This document shows positions 21,544 through 31,812 of a DNA stretch of 64,000 nt, piece by piece. Position 1 is the stretch's first letter. Each line of letters begins with the position of its first letter. Position numbers and translations under genes: made by a program. The notes under the pieces are model-generated. The model saw only the letters and a program-made list of their open reading frames with translations. It ran no database searches and was not told where the DNA came from. Source of the stretch: Tetraselmis striata (lineage: Eukaryota; Chlorophyta; Chlorodendrophyceae; Chlorodendrales; Chlorodendraceae); assembly GCA_006384855.1 (NCBI GenBank), contig VCJN01002371.1, forward strand, positions 62,001 to 126,000. The letters are read 5' to 3'.

Positions 21544-24500
21544 CAGGGGCCCAGTCGCCGCTGAGATCCACCGCCCCCCTTTGCGTTCCCGCAGGCAGTG
21601 CAGCACCTCCACCTCCGCAACGTGGTGCACTGCAACCTCACCCCCGCATGCTTCAGCCGCTTCTACGACGGGGCGTACCGCATCGTGGACGTCCACGACA
21701 GCCGCAGCGGCAGCGAGTTCTACCTGCAGCCCAACCTGGAGGTCCGGCGGGCGACGCCTGGTTCCCCCCTAAACACACGGCATCTCTATTGGCATTCATA
21801 CTTACCTCACTGCGATCCTGTCATGGTGACAGCTGGGCCGGACAGTGGGAGCACCCTTACATTGCAGTGGAAAGTTATGGCAACTGAAGGTGGTTTGGAG
21901 AGTAGCGCACCCCGCATGCATGCGTGTTGTCTAATGTTGTTCTTGTGGGGCATGCCATAGAAGAGAGTCTCTGCCGATGGCGGTATTTGCATTGTTGGCG
22001 TCAATGCGATAAATACAATGTCTGTATACGCTACGGCGAGTACAGGTACGATGTGTACCTGAGGTTGCGACGAGTATATGTACGACATCACGCTGCCGTT
22101 TGGAAAGCGTTGTGCTTTTGAGACGAATGTCGCGTCGCGCTTGTTACACTGGTTTTGGAGCACTAGTTCTCGAACCAGAGACTTAGAGACCACCGTTTCA
22201 AGCCATACTGAAACCGGGTATTGATGTCTCGCGGGGGGAGTGGGAATACGAGGTGCACAACTACGATGTCTATGTACGAGTACGTGTACGATGTGTTAGC
22301 TGAGGTTACGAGTATATGTAGGATACCGTGATACCAATCCCTTGTCCGCTCGATTGAGCGGTCGTCTCGTACGCGAGAGGTACCGGGTTCGACTCCTGGC
22401 CGATGTATTTCGGCAATATCGTCCCGGCGTGTCCTGGGTTTACCCGGTTGATGCATTAGCCCTTTAAAGTTCGAATTGGGCAACAGTCTACCGGCTATGC
22501 CAGACCTTTGACTGCACTTGGCGCAAGAGGTCAAGTGCTGGGGCGGCTCCAGCCAATGCCCCGGGGCGAACTTTACTTTTACCGCGATACCTTGCGGCAG
22601 CAAGCCGTTGTGCTTTTGACACGGATGCCGCCTCAGGTGTTACATCAGCCTGTGGGTCGCCTGCGTGCGCGCAGGAGGACATGGCGCTCAACACCGTGCC
22701 GCCGGAGCTGGCGGGGTTCTGCCGCATGCGCAACTGCACCTCGCAGGTCGCCCGGCGCGCGCGCGACATGTGGTCCCTCGGCGCGCTGCTCCTGTACATG
22801 CTCACCGGGGAGACGCTGGCGGCGCTGCTGAGGGCGCAGGGATGCGGTGGCGCTGACCGTGCGGGCGCCGAGCTCCCGGACGCCGGCCAGGCGCCGCAGA
22901 AAGCGTCCCAGCCCGCGCTGCGCGCCATCTCCGAGCTGCAGCAGGTGCGATTCGAAGGCCATACAAGCGCTACCGCCCAGATTGTTTGCTGTGATGAAGC
23001 ACGCGATTCATAATCTCATGAGTTCCTTGACATTTTCCTGTAGATTTTGTTCGGAACGTAAATATATTACTAGTCTATATTTCTAATGGTTACCATCACC
23101 ACACTTTGGATTCGCAATATACACGATGTTCAAGAGAACCAATGCAAGTATATTTCCCCGGGAATACACAATCATACGCTCGGTGACATTTCGGAATATC
23201 CGACTCGCAACGGTGCCCAAAATCCACTGCTCTTGTTACCCGCGAAATCAATTGTATGTGACGTATAATATCGTGTGTAAGGTATATGTACCTTATATAT
23301 TCCTAATATATATACTGAGTGTAATACATATATGGGATATGACGAGTACGAGCACCACAGTCGGCGTCTGTTGGCATATCTACCGTCACTCACATAAAAT
23401 ACGAGTACGAGCACCACAGTATCTTCTTATTGAAGACTTGGCCGCCTGGCGCTTGCCGCATATTGTCTGCAGGATACAGTGCAGTCTTTGAGCCAGGACT
23501 TTCTGCGCAAGAGCCTCCGCACACACGCCGCCAGGTTCCCGGAGGCGCGGCAGTACGTGTCAGGCATGGAGGGCGCAGGGCTGCCGGAGCGGGTGCTCGA
23601 GTCGCTCGCCAAGAGGTCGCCCCCCATACGGCGCCTGGCGGAGCTGCACAAGCTGCTGACGCGGCTGCTAGCCGTCAGCCCGCAGGACCGCCCCAGTGAG
23701 CAAGCCAATTCCCCCACCGATGCAACCCTGACACGATACACTTTTTATCCTGGTCCTCCGCGGGGGGGGGGAGGGGGGGGGTATTCTTTTTCACGCAACT
23801 CGGCAAAGATTTGAGATAGTAAATGATCTGTTGAGACATGATATCATTGATACTCATGGTGCATTTCTGTACTCCCTTTTAGGGCTTAGGGTTTTAAGAT
23901 TGATGCGGGTACAGTGATAAGTACAGTGCTACTTGTATTGTGCGTGGTTTGTTCGCTGTTTGGTGCTGATTTGGGGGGTGGCAATCGCCAGGAAACCGGA
24001 ATAGTACATGGGACTGTCCGTAACTGGATTGCTGCCTAAACAGCCGTCGTAGAGACGCTGCAAGGGTTTCACTGGTGCCGGTCCTGTCCCAGGGGCGAAA
24101 AAAAAAAGTATGTGGGACTGTGTAGTACTGGAGAGGGATGAAAAAAAAAGCGGAAAACAGATGATTTATATTGTGAGGCTCCATGTATACTATACTTGAT
24201 ATCCATGTCATGAGACGGCCGGTCATTGCCACTGCCCAATGCAGCAATCTAACCACAGCGGACAAACCAGGCAGATTGGCGTACTCTATAACCAACGCCC
24301 GTGATAACTTTGTGCGTTACTCGCATATGCCAGAAAACATTACATTTGTTGCCGTCATATACAAGCAGTTGTATAGGTGGCGCTAACTCGTTTTGTGAAA
24401 ATGCACAATTCACAACATCGCCCACTATCAATTGCAAAGGTTTCCCCCCTCCTTGCTTTACTAAGGCGCAGGTAATAGTGATTCCGGATGCATGGTGTAG

Positions 24501-25581
24501 TCTGTCAGCATAAAACAAGTAAGCCTACATCCCAATTAATACGCACACGCTGTGACGAATAAGCCATCTCTCCTCGTTTTTTCTCACTGCTTTGCTGGCG
24601 TCCGGCCCCGTCTTCCGGTGCGCCCCCCCCCCCCCCCCCCCCTTTCAATCGTGGCAATGCAGCGTGCGCGCAGGTGCTGCAGTGCCCCATCCTCAAGCTC
24701 ACCGGCAGCGCGCCCTCGCTCAAGGCACAGGAGCTCGTGAAGCTGCAGGCAGCGACTGTCGAGGCGGAGGCGCGGCAGCTGGCAATCATGGAGGTTTGGC
24801 CCGACAGTTGCGCTGCCGCTGGGTCCGGGCCCGTTGCTGTGGCGGTTTTGCTGCACTGCTCCATCGAGTGTCTGCTGCTTTGACACCATACTGTACATCA
24901 TCAAAAACACAGTGGCACTATGATAAGTACTAGGTTTCGTGTTCTTTTCAGGGGGCAAATGTTTTCCTATCTTGTGATGGCGCACAGCAAGTTTTTCTTG
25001 AACACGCTGTAACACACCATTTTACTTATAAATGCGCTAGAGTATTTGGCGGAACAAACACTTTATGCAGGTTTCACATCGTGATAAAGGGTGCTCTGAT
25101 TAAAAAAACGATGATGGCGGGCGGTGCCTGAATAAGTATGAAACCAATTCCAATCGTATATGTATTCATGGAATAGTTATGGAATGCTCGTCTAATCATG
25201 AATAAACTCCTTTGCTTTGTATTTGTATCAATTCGAGTATGAATTGTGATAATACTCGCGTCGGCAGTAGCAGAACGTGGATGTACCGAGCAGCGGCAAT
25301 GAATAGGGCGCTTCATCGTGTCAAGTTGCATGATGCGCCATTTCATACATATCACACAGCATGGAAGCAGCAGGAAACACTTATATGTGAAGTTATATAT
25401 GACATTGTACATGTTGCCCCGACTACAGCGGCGTGTGGGTGAGCTTGTTTGCATCCATCATTTGGCCTCATGCCTACTGACGCAGCTACATGTCGTTGCA
25501 TTGCAGGAGATGGCGACAGATCTCAAGTTAATGTCTGTAGCTGCGATTGGTGATGGCAGCCAGCAGCACAGCAATTGCTGA
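16246..25581 (+). CDS. Ankyrin-repeat pseudokinase
   Basis: Modelled exons: 16246-16383, 16604-16705, 16901-16999, 17116-17214, 17556-17654, 18345-18446, 18549-18642, 19906-about 20013, about 20824-20895, 21066-21151, 21595-21741, 22675-22944, 23473-23695, 24674-24793, 25507-25581 (TGA). Exons 2-6 each encode one 33-34-residue ankyrin repeat (GGRTALSVAAELGDVHVVKA, LGRTPLAYAASGGHAAALQV), all phase 0. The C-terminal half is a kinase fold: VMVELRFYESQSRRDAVLAR fits strand 3 and helix C with the Lys replaced; MVVTAGGEQSLEEVL is the hinge; HLRNVVHCNLTPACF is the catalytic loop with HRD changed to HCN; RIVDVHD replaces DFG; PPE stands for APE and RDMWSLG for the helix-F motif. Hence catalytically dead by prediction, likely a scaffold or allosteric partner. 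Exon 8/9 junction and the 13/14 junction (phases disagree) are uncertain; a small exon may be missing. Confidence 0.75.
17812..17831 (+). repeat. Poly-C tract in an ankyrin-gene intron
   Basis: One of about twenty C homopolymers of 12-30 bases on the sense strand of genes here. Others in this gene lie at 17016-17028, 17229-17243, 18901-18928, 19077-19096, 20033-20055, 20948-20969 and 24625-24642. Confidence 0.9.
21160..21335 (+). repeat. Degenerate CTATG/ATGCTATG satellite-like stretch
   Basis: About 170 bases of imperfect repeats of GCTATGCTA and GATATGATATG inside an intron of the ankyrin-pseudokinase gene, directly after the exon ending at 21151. Confidence 0.75.
21499..21541 (+). repeat. 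(CA)n microsatellite
   Basis: An uninterrupted CA dinucleotide run of about 21 units, ending about 50 bases upstream of the exon that carries the degenerate catalytic loop (acceptor at 21594). Confidence 0.95.
22075..22255 (+). repeat. Dispersed repeat, copy 1 (SINE-like)
   Basis: Shared with 35420-35660 and in part with 22585-22650. Common blocks are CACGCTGCCGT, AAGCGTTGTGCTTT, GAGACGAATGTCGC, TTGTTACACTGGTTT and TGATGTCTCGCGGG. It lies in an intron. Dispersal in introns of different genes suggests a short mobile element. Confidence 0.65.
22325..22400 (+). repeat. tRNA-like module, probable SINE head
   Basis: GGTTCGACTCC (within 22385-22400) is a near-perfect pol III B box, set in a T-arm-like stem (CCGGG/CCTGG). 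Upstream GATTGAGCGGTCGTC resembles a D arm, and CTCGTACGCGAG an anticodon-like stem. No matching acceptor stem and no CCA-proximal pairing is seen, so this is more likely the tRNA-derived head of a SINE than a working tRNA gene. It sits between two copies of the dispersed repeat. Confidence 0.5.
24004..24106 (+). mobile_element. LINE 3' tail (copy C) in an intron
   Basis: Matches the last ~100 bases of the LINE tail at 15880-15985: GTAACTGGATTGCTGCC, AGAGACGCTGCAAGGGTTTC, ACTGGTGCCGGTCCTGTCCC. It ends in a run of ten A, as expected for target-primed insertion in sense orientation within the ankyrin-pseudokinase gene. Confidence 0.8.
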
Positions 25582-25599
25582 ACAAGAAGCGAGCATGGA

Positions 25600-26560
25600 T
25601 TTTTAAGAATCAAACACGGATGATGCACCAATGATGATATAGCAAGCGCGCAGCAGCAGCAGGTTTTTGAAATATGCCGCTTTATCTGCACATTATGTAC
25701 CAACACGGCCGCGGACAAACAGACTAGCGTCGGTCGCCAAAGTGTTGTACCTGTATTTATCTATACTACCGCACAAGATGATTTGCTCGCCCCGGACTAC
25801 CGCGTGTGAATCCTGCTTGCTATGGATAATTTATCTAGTTTGTCAGCGCGCGCATCAGCATCAGCACAACGGTAATGGCAGCAGTAACAGCAAGCATGTC
25901 AACGGTGCGCGCGCTACTCGTCGTCATACGAGTAGAAGTCCTTTTTTATGCCGAGGAATTACTCCGAAACCACCAGGTGTTTGCTCCGCGATACTCAACG
26001 CACCGCATCTTAGACCCGCGGCGGACGATCGTAGTTGACTACTCGTTATATCATTGCGAGTTGGGCCGTTTGTCGGTGGTACGATACTGGTACCAACAAT
26101 CTGCTCAGTCATCGAAGACATGCCTGCTTCGGCTGTGCGCCATCGACGATATCATCAGCGGGGAGGTTAGCTAGACAGTAGCGCGCAGCGAGTGAGGAGA
26201 GCATAGTACAGGGTACGCAGCATGACGCGCTCAATTTGCTCCGAAACCAGAAACAGCCGCGCAAAACGCCCGCGAGCAACATCGACATCGTCTTAAGCTG
26301 CCAGTATAGACGAGTCGCGAGTACTAACTAATATTCGGCGGCAGCCGCGGCCACTGTACGGACTTCCCGCGGACACCCCAGGCCAGCTCGGATAGCCGCG
26401 GACGACCGTCAGACAGTCGTCACATTCGCAGGTTCTGCTCGTGGATTCGACTAAGGAGAATTGGGGCCTATTGGCCATATTAAGGACATTCTCAACTGTA
26501 GTAAGCTAGGTTTAGCATGATGGTCCTCCCGACCCTGGATATGGGAACTGTATCTCTAGG
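25600..26560. other. Intergenic, nothing recognised
   Basis: Follows the end of the ankyrin-pseudokinase gene. Open frames here are short and without family resemblance. No RNA gene seen. Confidence 0.4.
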
Positions 26561-26812
26561 GCTATCTGCAGTAAGTCGTACGGCCCGATTTGGCCTGTGA
26601 CCGGACGGTTATATTCCAGCCGGTCACAGTTGACAGGTGGGTGGGTCGTGCGTTAAAAAAAATTCGGCTCCTAGTGTTCGGCCACACCGGTACCGCTCTC
26701 ACATCTATTCCCGCCCGCTCCCACTGGCGTCGTTGGGCGCAACCATGAGCGCCACCGACAGTCAGTTTATTCACATAATCCTTACCATCAGCCTTACAAA
26801 CGCTCGGGGCGT

Positions 26813-28680
26813 CTAGGTTACGGGGCGGTGAGCGGCTGGGGGACGGGCGTCGCTAGGCATCGGCGGTCGGTGGCCGGTTCGTGATGTCCTGAAGAGGTGG
26901 GCGGGGTCGGCAGCACGACGTGCGACGGCTGTTGCGCCGCGACGTCTGGTTGCCTTGGGCTTCACAGCCTTGCTGAATGCCTCCCTAGCTGCTGCCTGAA
27001 GTGTTGAGGTCGCTGCCTTATCTGCGTGAGGGCGGGCTGTCTCGATGGCCTGCCGGGCTGAGTCAACCTGCGCCTGTGCAGCCTCAAACGCGACGGCGGG
27101 ATCAACTTGCGGTTTTCGGCGCCGCCTTGCTGGTGCGTCCGCACCAACGCCCCCTTCGCCCTCCCCCTGAACTTCATCCTCTTCGTCCTCCTCGTCATCT
27201 TGTTTCTCCCCCTCCTCCTCCTCCACCTGCATGCCCAACGATGCAGCCTGAAGTCGCTTCAGCTCCTCCTCTGCCTTGTCGACGCAGGCCTTGGTATGAA
27301 GGGCTGCAGTGAGCGCCTCGCTGCACGCGGGGAGCTCGTCAGCTGCAGTCTGGCACCTGGTGAGTGCCTTCTCGACTGCTGCATGAGCCTGCCTCGCGGC
27401 GGATTCAGCTACCGCCTTGGTTGCCGAAGGGTTGGCGGCGGTGTCTGCGTGGACAAGTGCCTTCTCAGCCCACCGGAGAGAGGCGTTGGCGGCCGAGGCG
27501 ACTTCCGAGGTCTTCTTGGTAAGTGAGCGTGTGGCGTCCCTTGCTGCTTGCTTGGCAGCCTTGATCTCCATCTTCATGCTCTTCTTGTTGCCTCGCAGCA
27601 TGAGCTTCGCCTCAGCCGTTGCAACCTTCTCAGCGGTGCTCAACACTAACGCCTCAGTCCTGCCTCGCCCATCCGGCCGTGTACGCTTCGTAGGCCGGTT
27701 GTCGTTGTTGACGAAGCTCTGGCAGATGGTCGCCACATCCACTGATAACGCCTCCAAGACGCCCCGCTTCCTCCGCATTTGCTCCAACTTGCGCCGCAAG
27801 GCCTCCTGCTTGCGCTCTGCCTCCACGATCTCCGCCTGGAGCTGCAACTCTTGCTGGTTGAAGGCCGTCATGATGGCGGTGGGGAGCGGCCGAGTGTCAG
27901 GCTCGTTAGTTGAGACTGAGCGGCGGCCAGGGCCTAGCGGTGGCGCAGTTGTGGCGGAGGGCTGCGCATCTTGCTGAGTAGACGATGCAAGAGGCACGTC
28001 CAAGATGTCGTAGAGAGATTTCAGGTCATCTGGTTTTGTCTTCCACCGCTTGGGATCCAAATTCTCAACGACCCGGCTCCGGATCCGGTCTGAGTGCCGC
28101 TCCAGAAAGCGGCGGTACCAGGTGTAGCTGGGCTTGTTGTTGTTCAGCCAAGCTTTTCCAGTTGCAGTGTTGGCTTTGCCAGGCACCCTTCGCACGACTT
28201 CCGTGATTACCCATTTGAGTTGGGTATGGTTCAGGGCCATTCCTGCAGCATGCTGGGCGAGGACGAGCTGAACTATCTCCTCCTCCTCATCGCGCGTTAG
28301 AATCCCTCTACCCTTGCCATATGCACTCGTCACGGCGTCAAAATAGCCAGGTTTGTGGAAGTAGCGCTCCAGGGTTTTCCGCGGTATGTTCCATTTTTTG
28401 TTCAGTCTTCTTCAGATTGAACTCCAGGTGTGGGTTCTTGGTGCTGGCAGCCTCAGCGAGCTCAGTGAGGGCACCCTCCATGTCCTCCTCGCTCCACAGA
28501 TTGTACGTGCCACGGCCATGGTCGGGCTGCTTTCGACGGCGGAGCTTACCTTTGACGCTGCCTTGGCATGGGCTTTGGACTGGGTCCTGGCGCGATCGTG
28601 CTTCTTGCGGCCGACGGCGACCAGCGCCAGGAGCGGCAGCAAAAATAGCAGAAAACTCGCGCTGTGAAACGGCACGCTCA
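26813..28680 (-). pseudogene. Pogo/Tigger-like DNA-binding protein with coiled-coil tail, frameshifted
   Basis: The long minus frame runs from about 28400 to its stop at 26813. Before it, in another frame, NLWSEEDMEGALTELAEAA looks like the first helices of a psq-type HTH. One frame later, KWNIPRKTLERYFHKPGYFD continues it, so a single-base frame change near 28400 breaks the domain. Next come GRGILTRDEEEEIVQLVL and a CENP-B-type HTH block, TWYRRFLERHSDRIRSRVV. This HTH pair is the N-terminus of pogo/Tigger transposases. After it there is no DDE nuclease. Instead, about 330 Ala/Lys/Glu-rich residues predict coiled coil, with an acidic run (EEEGEKQDDEEDEEDE) and a basic tail. It may be a decayed transposon or a formerly domesticated gene. 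No ATG start was found in the main frame before the HTH. Confidence 0.6.
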
Positions 28681-28937
28681 TCGGCCCGCCACGAACCGCC
28701 TGGGGCGGCACGCGACGAGCCATAGCTCCGAGGACACCTCCAAAGACGTCTCGGATGTGTGGGGGAGGTCGGTGGTGAGCGGAGAGGTCGGGCAGGCAGG
28801 TGGTGCGAGTGCTTCACAATATGCTAATTTTGAACCCGGATCAGTTAACAATCGGGCCGGGCCGCTGACCGTAGCCGGCCGTTCAGCGGCCCGATCCCAG
28901 ATTTGAGACCCTGGAGACCTGAGGAATCCGAGGGTTC

Positions 28938-29324
28938 CAATCATGCATTCGAGTCTGGTTTTGCCAAAAAGGGTGCGGAGGCTTTTTTACACGGAAAAGC
29001 GCCATTTTATGGCTAGGAAGGTTCAGCGAAAGGGGAGAAAATGTCGGAGGAGGAGCCCGCAGGGCGGAGGCGGAAAACGGGAGGGCGCTGCCGAAGGCAG
29101 CGAGCTGGAAGATGGCAGACGAGCTGCTGGTGGCTGTCCTAAGTGGCTTCCCGGCCGGGAGCGCAAGGCTCGCGGGCGATGGGGCAGCCCGTACCAAAAC
29201 CCAATGGTAACCGCTTGAAACCACTGAGACCGTACGGGTCGCACTAGGACAGCTATAGTCCGTTAGGAAACCCCATAAACACGTTTAGATCATTTCAATC
29301 ATGCATTCGAGTCTGGTTTTGCCA
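28938..29324 (+). repeat. Segment bracketed by a 29-base direct repeat
   Basis: CAATCATGCATTCGAGTCTG plus GTTTTGCCA occurs at 28938-28966 and again at 29296-29324. The first copy of the ~0.2 kb repeat (29087-29293) lies entirely between them. Confidence 0.8.
29087..29293 (+). repeat. ~0.2 kb direct repeat, left copy
   Basis: Nearly identical to 31197-31425. Shared blocks include GCTGCCGAAGGCAGCGAGCT, CCCAATGGTAACCGCTTGAA and CCCCATAAACACGTTTAGAT. The right copy has about 22 extra bases from a local duplication of a GCCGGC/CCCGGCCGGGA segment. The pair brackets ~1.9 kb of unique sequence in the same orientation. Confidence 0.9.
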
Positions 29325-31196
29325 GTTTACACGCGGTTCGTTTACGACTGCGAGCGTGGGTAGTCGGCAGGCGTGCCGACCAGACGAAGGCGGAAGGTGT
29401 TTTGAGTTGTAGAGGGGTCTCGCGCCAAGAGGACCTCTATCGAGGCGCAGGCGCATCAGACGCGGGCGGGAGATGTTGATGCCGGCATGACAGGCCGGAC
29501 GTGTCGCGGAATTAAGGCGCCGTCTCCCGACGGCGCCCTATAGCATTGGTTGCGCGCCATGGTGGCGTGCGGCACGAGCCGGAACTGCAGGCCAGTAGAC
29601 GCAACAGGGGTAGCAGCAAAGGCCAAGTTGGCGACGAGCGCCCAGCAAAGCAGCACATGCACGAGTAGGACGAGTACAGCTGCGCGCACAAGCGCGCTAG
29701 CGCGCCGAGTACAGTCAGGTGAAGTACTGGTGCACTGTACCCGACGCGATGGTAACTCGTACCATGTACCTGTACAGGCGATGCACGTTACGAGGGGTGG
29801 ACACCCAACAACTCGCGATGACAGCGATGTACTGCTGCTGTCATCACCAGCGGTGGTTGTTTCGCCCCCTTGCGCGAAGAGCGGCGGGTGAAACGCACAA
29901 CGCTGAGGGGCGCGGGAATGTGGGACCCTGTGTGGTCGTGCCGTAACGGCTCAGGTGTGTCGGGGTCGGTTGTCGGCGACGTCGCAAAAGACCCGCCGAC
30001 TCGGTAAGCTGTCGCCGTGGGTCTTTCCTCGCGGAGAGCGACGAGCCGGCTGCCGTTGCTGCACCAGCGACGGCTGCTGACCACCCCACAAAGCGCATGC
30101 TTAGGATGATGCCACGAAACGCACAAGTCGCGTTAGGTGGCGGAGCTGTCCCCCGGCGGGCAGCTCGTGTTGTCACAGATGCGTTGCCGTGACGTTGGAA
30201 GCGGGTTGGCCGGCGTAGAGGCCCGTGTAGCCTATGCCGGCCCGTAACGATGCCAATGATGTCGGGGCGAGGGTGACGACGAGGCGGCCGCTGCTGCTGC
30301 ACCAGCGACGGTCGCCGAAGTCCCAAGCCCAGAGTTGGCCAAGGGTAGTTACGTACACCACGAGACGCCAAGCACGCCAGGTGGTAGAGCTGCCCCCCGG
30401 CGGGCAGCTGCAGGTTGTCGTGGTCTGTGTGACGACGACGTTGCAATAGGAGACGCCGGAGACGCATCGGCACGGGCCGCACAAACGCCTCCCACTGCGA
30501 CCACAGCAAACGTTGCTGAAGCTTCATTGGGGCGAGGGCAACGAGCCCTCTCAAAAACACCGACCGGCGCATGAGCGGCGCCACCCCTGCAACAGACCAA
30601 TTACGCGAGTAGTAAGTTCCGAAAAACCACAGCATGTAACGACCGTTGATGCTACGGCGCCCTGCTGCGAGGACACGCGGACTGGGTTGCAGTGTCTTGC
30701 GGGACAACAAGTGGTCGCCCCGACGACACGAACGTCCTCCTCCGTCCGCGCCGATTTGTTGCGGTGGGCGTAGTTGTCGTCGTTGACAACCGTGACGAGC
30801 AGCGACCATGGTGCCGAGCGCGTCCACGCACCTCACCTAAACCTCAAGAGTAGACTACTGCGAGAGGGCGCTCCACTGCTGGAGCCCCGAAGGCCTGTAC
30901 TGCGACTCGACTTCGGGTGTTGAGGTTTAAACCCCGCCAACGGGGAACCCCCAGCTCCAATTCCTTGCCGTGCGCATCGCTACCCGAAAACGTCCCAGCT
31001 GCAAATAAAGCCAGGGCAAAAACGGAAAACGACCTCGGGCGCACGAGTAGGGAAAACCACACTACCGAGGGGCTGTCTGTCGCTGCCTGATGTTGTAACG
31101 CATGTGCGCGGCACGACGACTCGCTACCAGGTGGATGAACCTCGGTGCGGACTTGTTCAGCCTCAGTGACCCTCGCGCGCACAAGTACGCGAAGCC
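29294..31196. other. Unique segment between the direct repeats
   Basis: GC-rich, with internal partial duplications: CTGCACCAGCGACGG at about 30059 and 30297, and CCCCGGCGGGCAGCT at about 30152 and 30395. A 330-codon minus frame (30836-29844) spans most of it but is Arg/Leu-rich and resembles no family, so I do not call it a gene. It could be the body of a non-autonomous terminal-repeat element. Confidence 0.45.
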
Positions 31197-31425
31197 GCTG
31201 CCGAAGGCAGCGAGCTGGAAGATGGCAGCCGAGCTGCTGGTGGCTGTCCTAAGTGGCTCCCCGGCCGGGAGCGCACGCCGGCGGCCCCCGGCCGGGAGGG
31301 CTCGCCGGCGATGGGGCAGCCCGTACCAAAACCCAATGGTAACCGCTTGAAACCACTGAGACCGTACGGGTCGCACAAAGACAGCTATAGTCCGTTAGGA
31401 AACCCCATAAACACGTTTAGATCAT
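31197..31425 (+). repeat. ~0.2 kb direct repeat, right copy
   Basis: Right partner of the 29087-29293 repeat, with a short internal expansion at about 31262-31300. Both copies end at GTTTAGATCAT. Confidence 0.9.
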
Positions 31426-31812
31426 AATCGTTACGGGTACCCAGGTACCAAGGTTTTGGGGCAAATTCGTTTTCGCAACAAAATTATTCTGTGAAAACTA
31501 CATTTTATGGCCGATTGTTCGTGTGGCCAATTGGGCGGTGACATTTCTACACTGCTGAAATATCTGGATAACCATCACCACGTAGGTCGCTATAAATCCT
31601 TAATACGAAGTGAGCAGTCGCTATGAGCATGCCGGATCGGTGGGACACTGGGACAGCGTGTCCCGCCAGACGACGATCAGGAGGCCGCCCGGACGATCTG
31701 GTTCATTGACGAGCCGCGCTCTTGCCACGGGCTACCACGACCTCGACTCCCCCCGCCCCCCCCCCCCCCCCCCTCTCCCTACCTCACCTGCCCGTCCTTC
31801 GCTCCAGCCAGG

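Noticed and set aside
26813-28333. Intact 506-residue gene starting at 28333
   Set aside because: The codon at that position is GTG, and homology to the HTH continues upstream in the same frame and then across a frame change, so this is not a natural start.
29844-30836. 330-codon open frame on the minus strand
   Set aside because: Arg/Leu-rich, no domain, overlaps repeated GC-rich blocks and has equally open overlapping frames; it looks like a composition effect.
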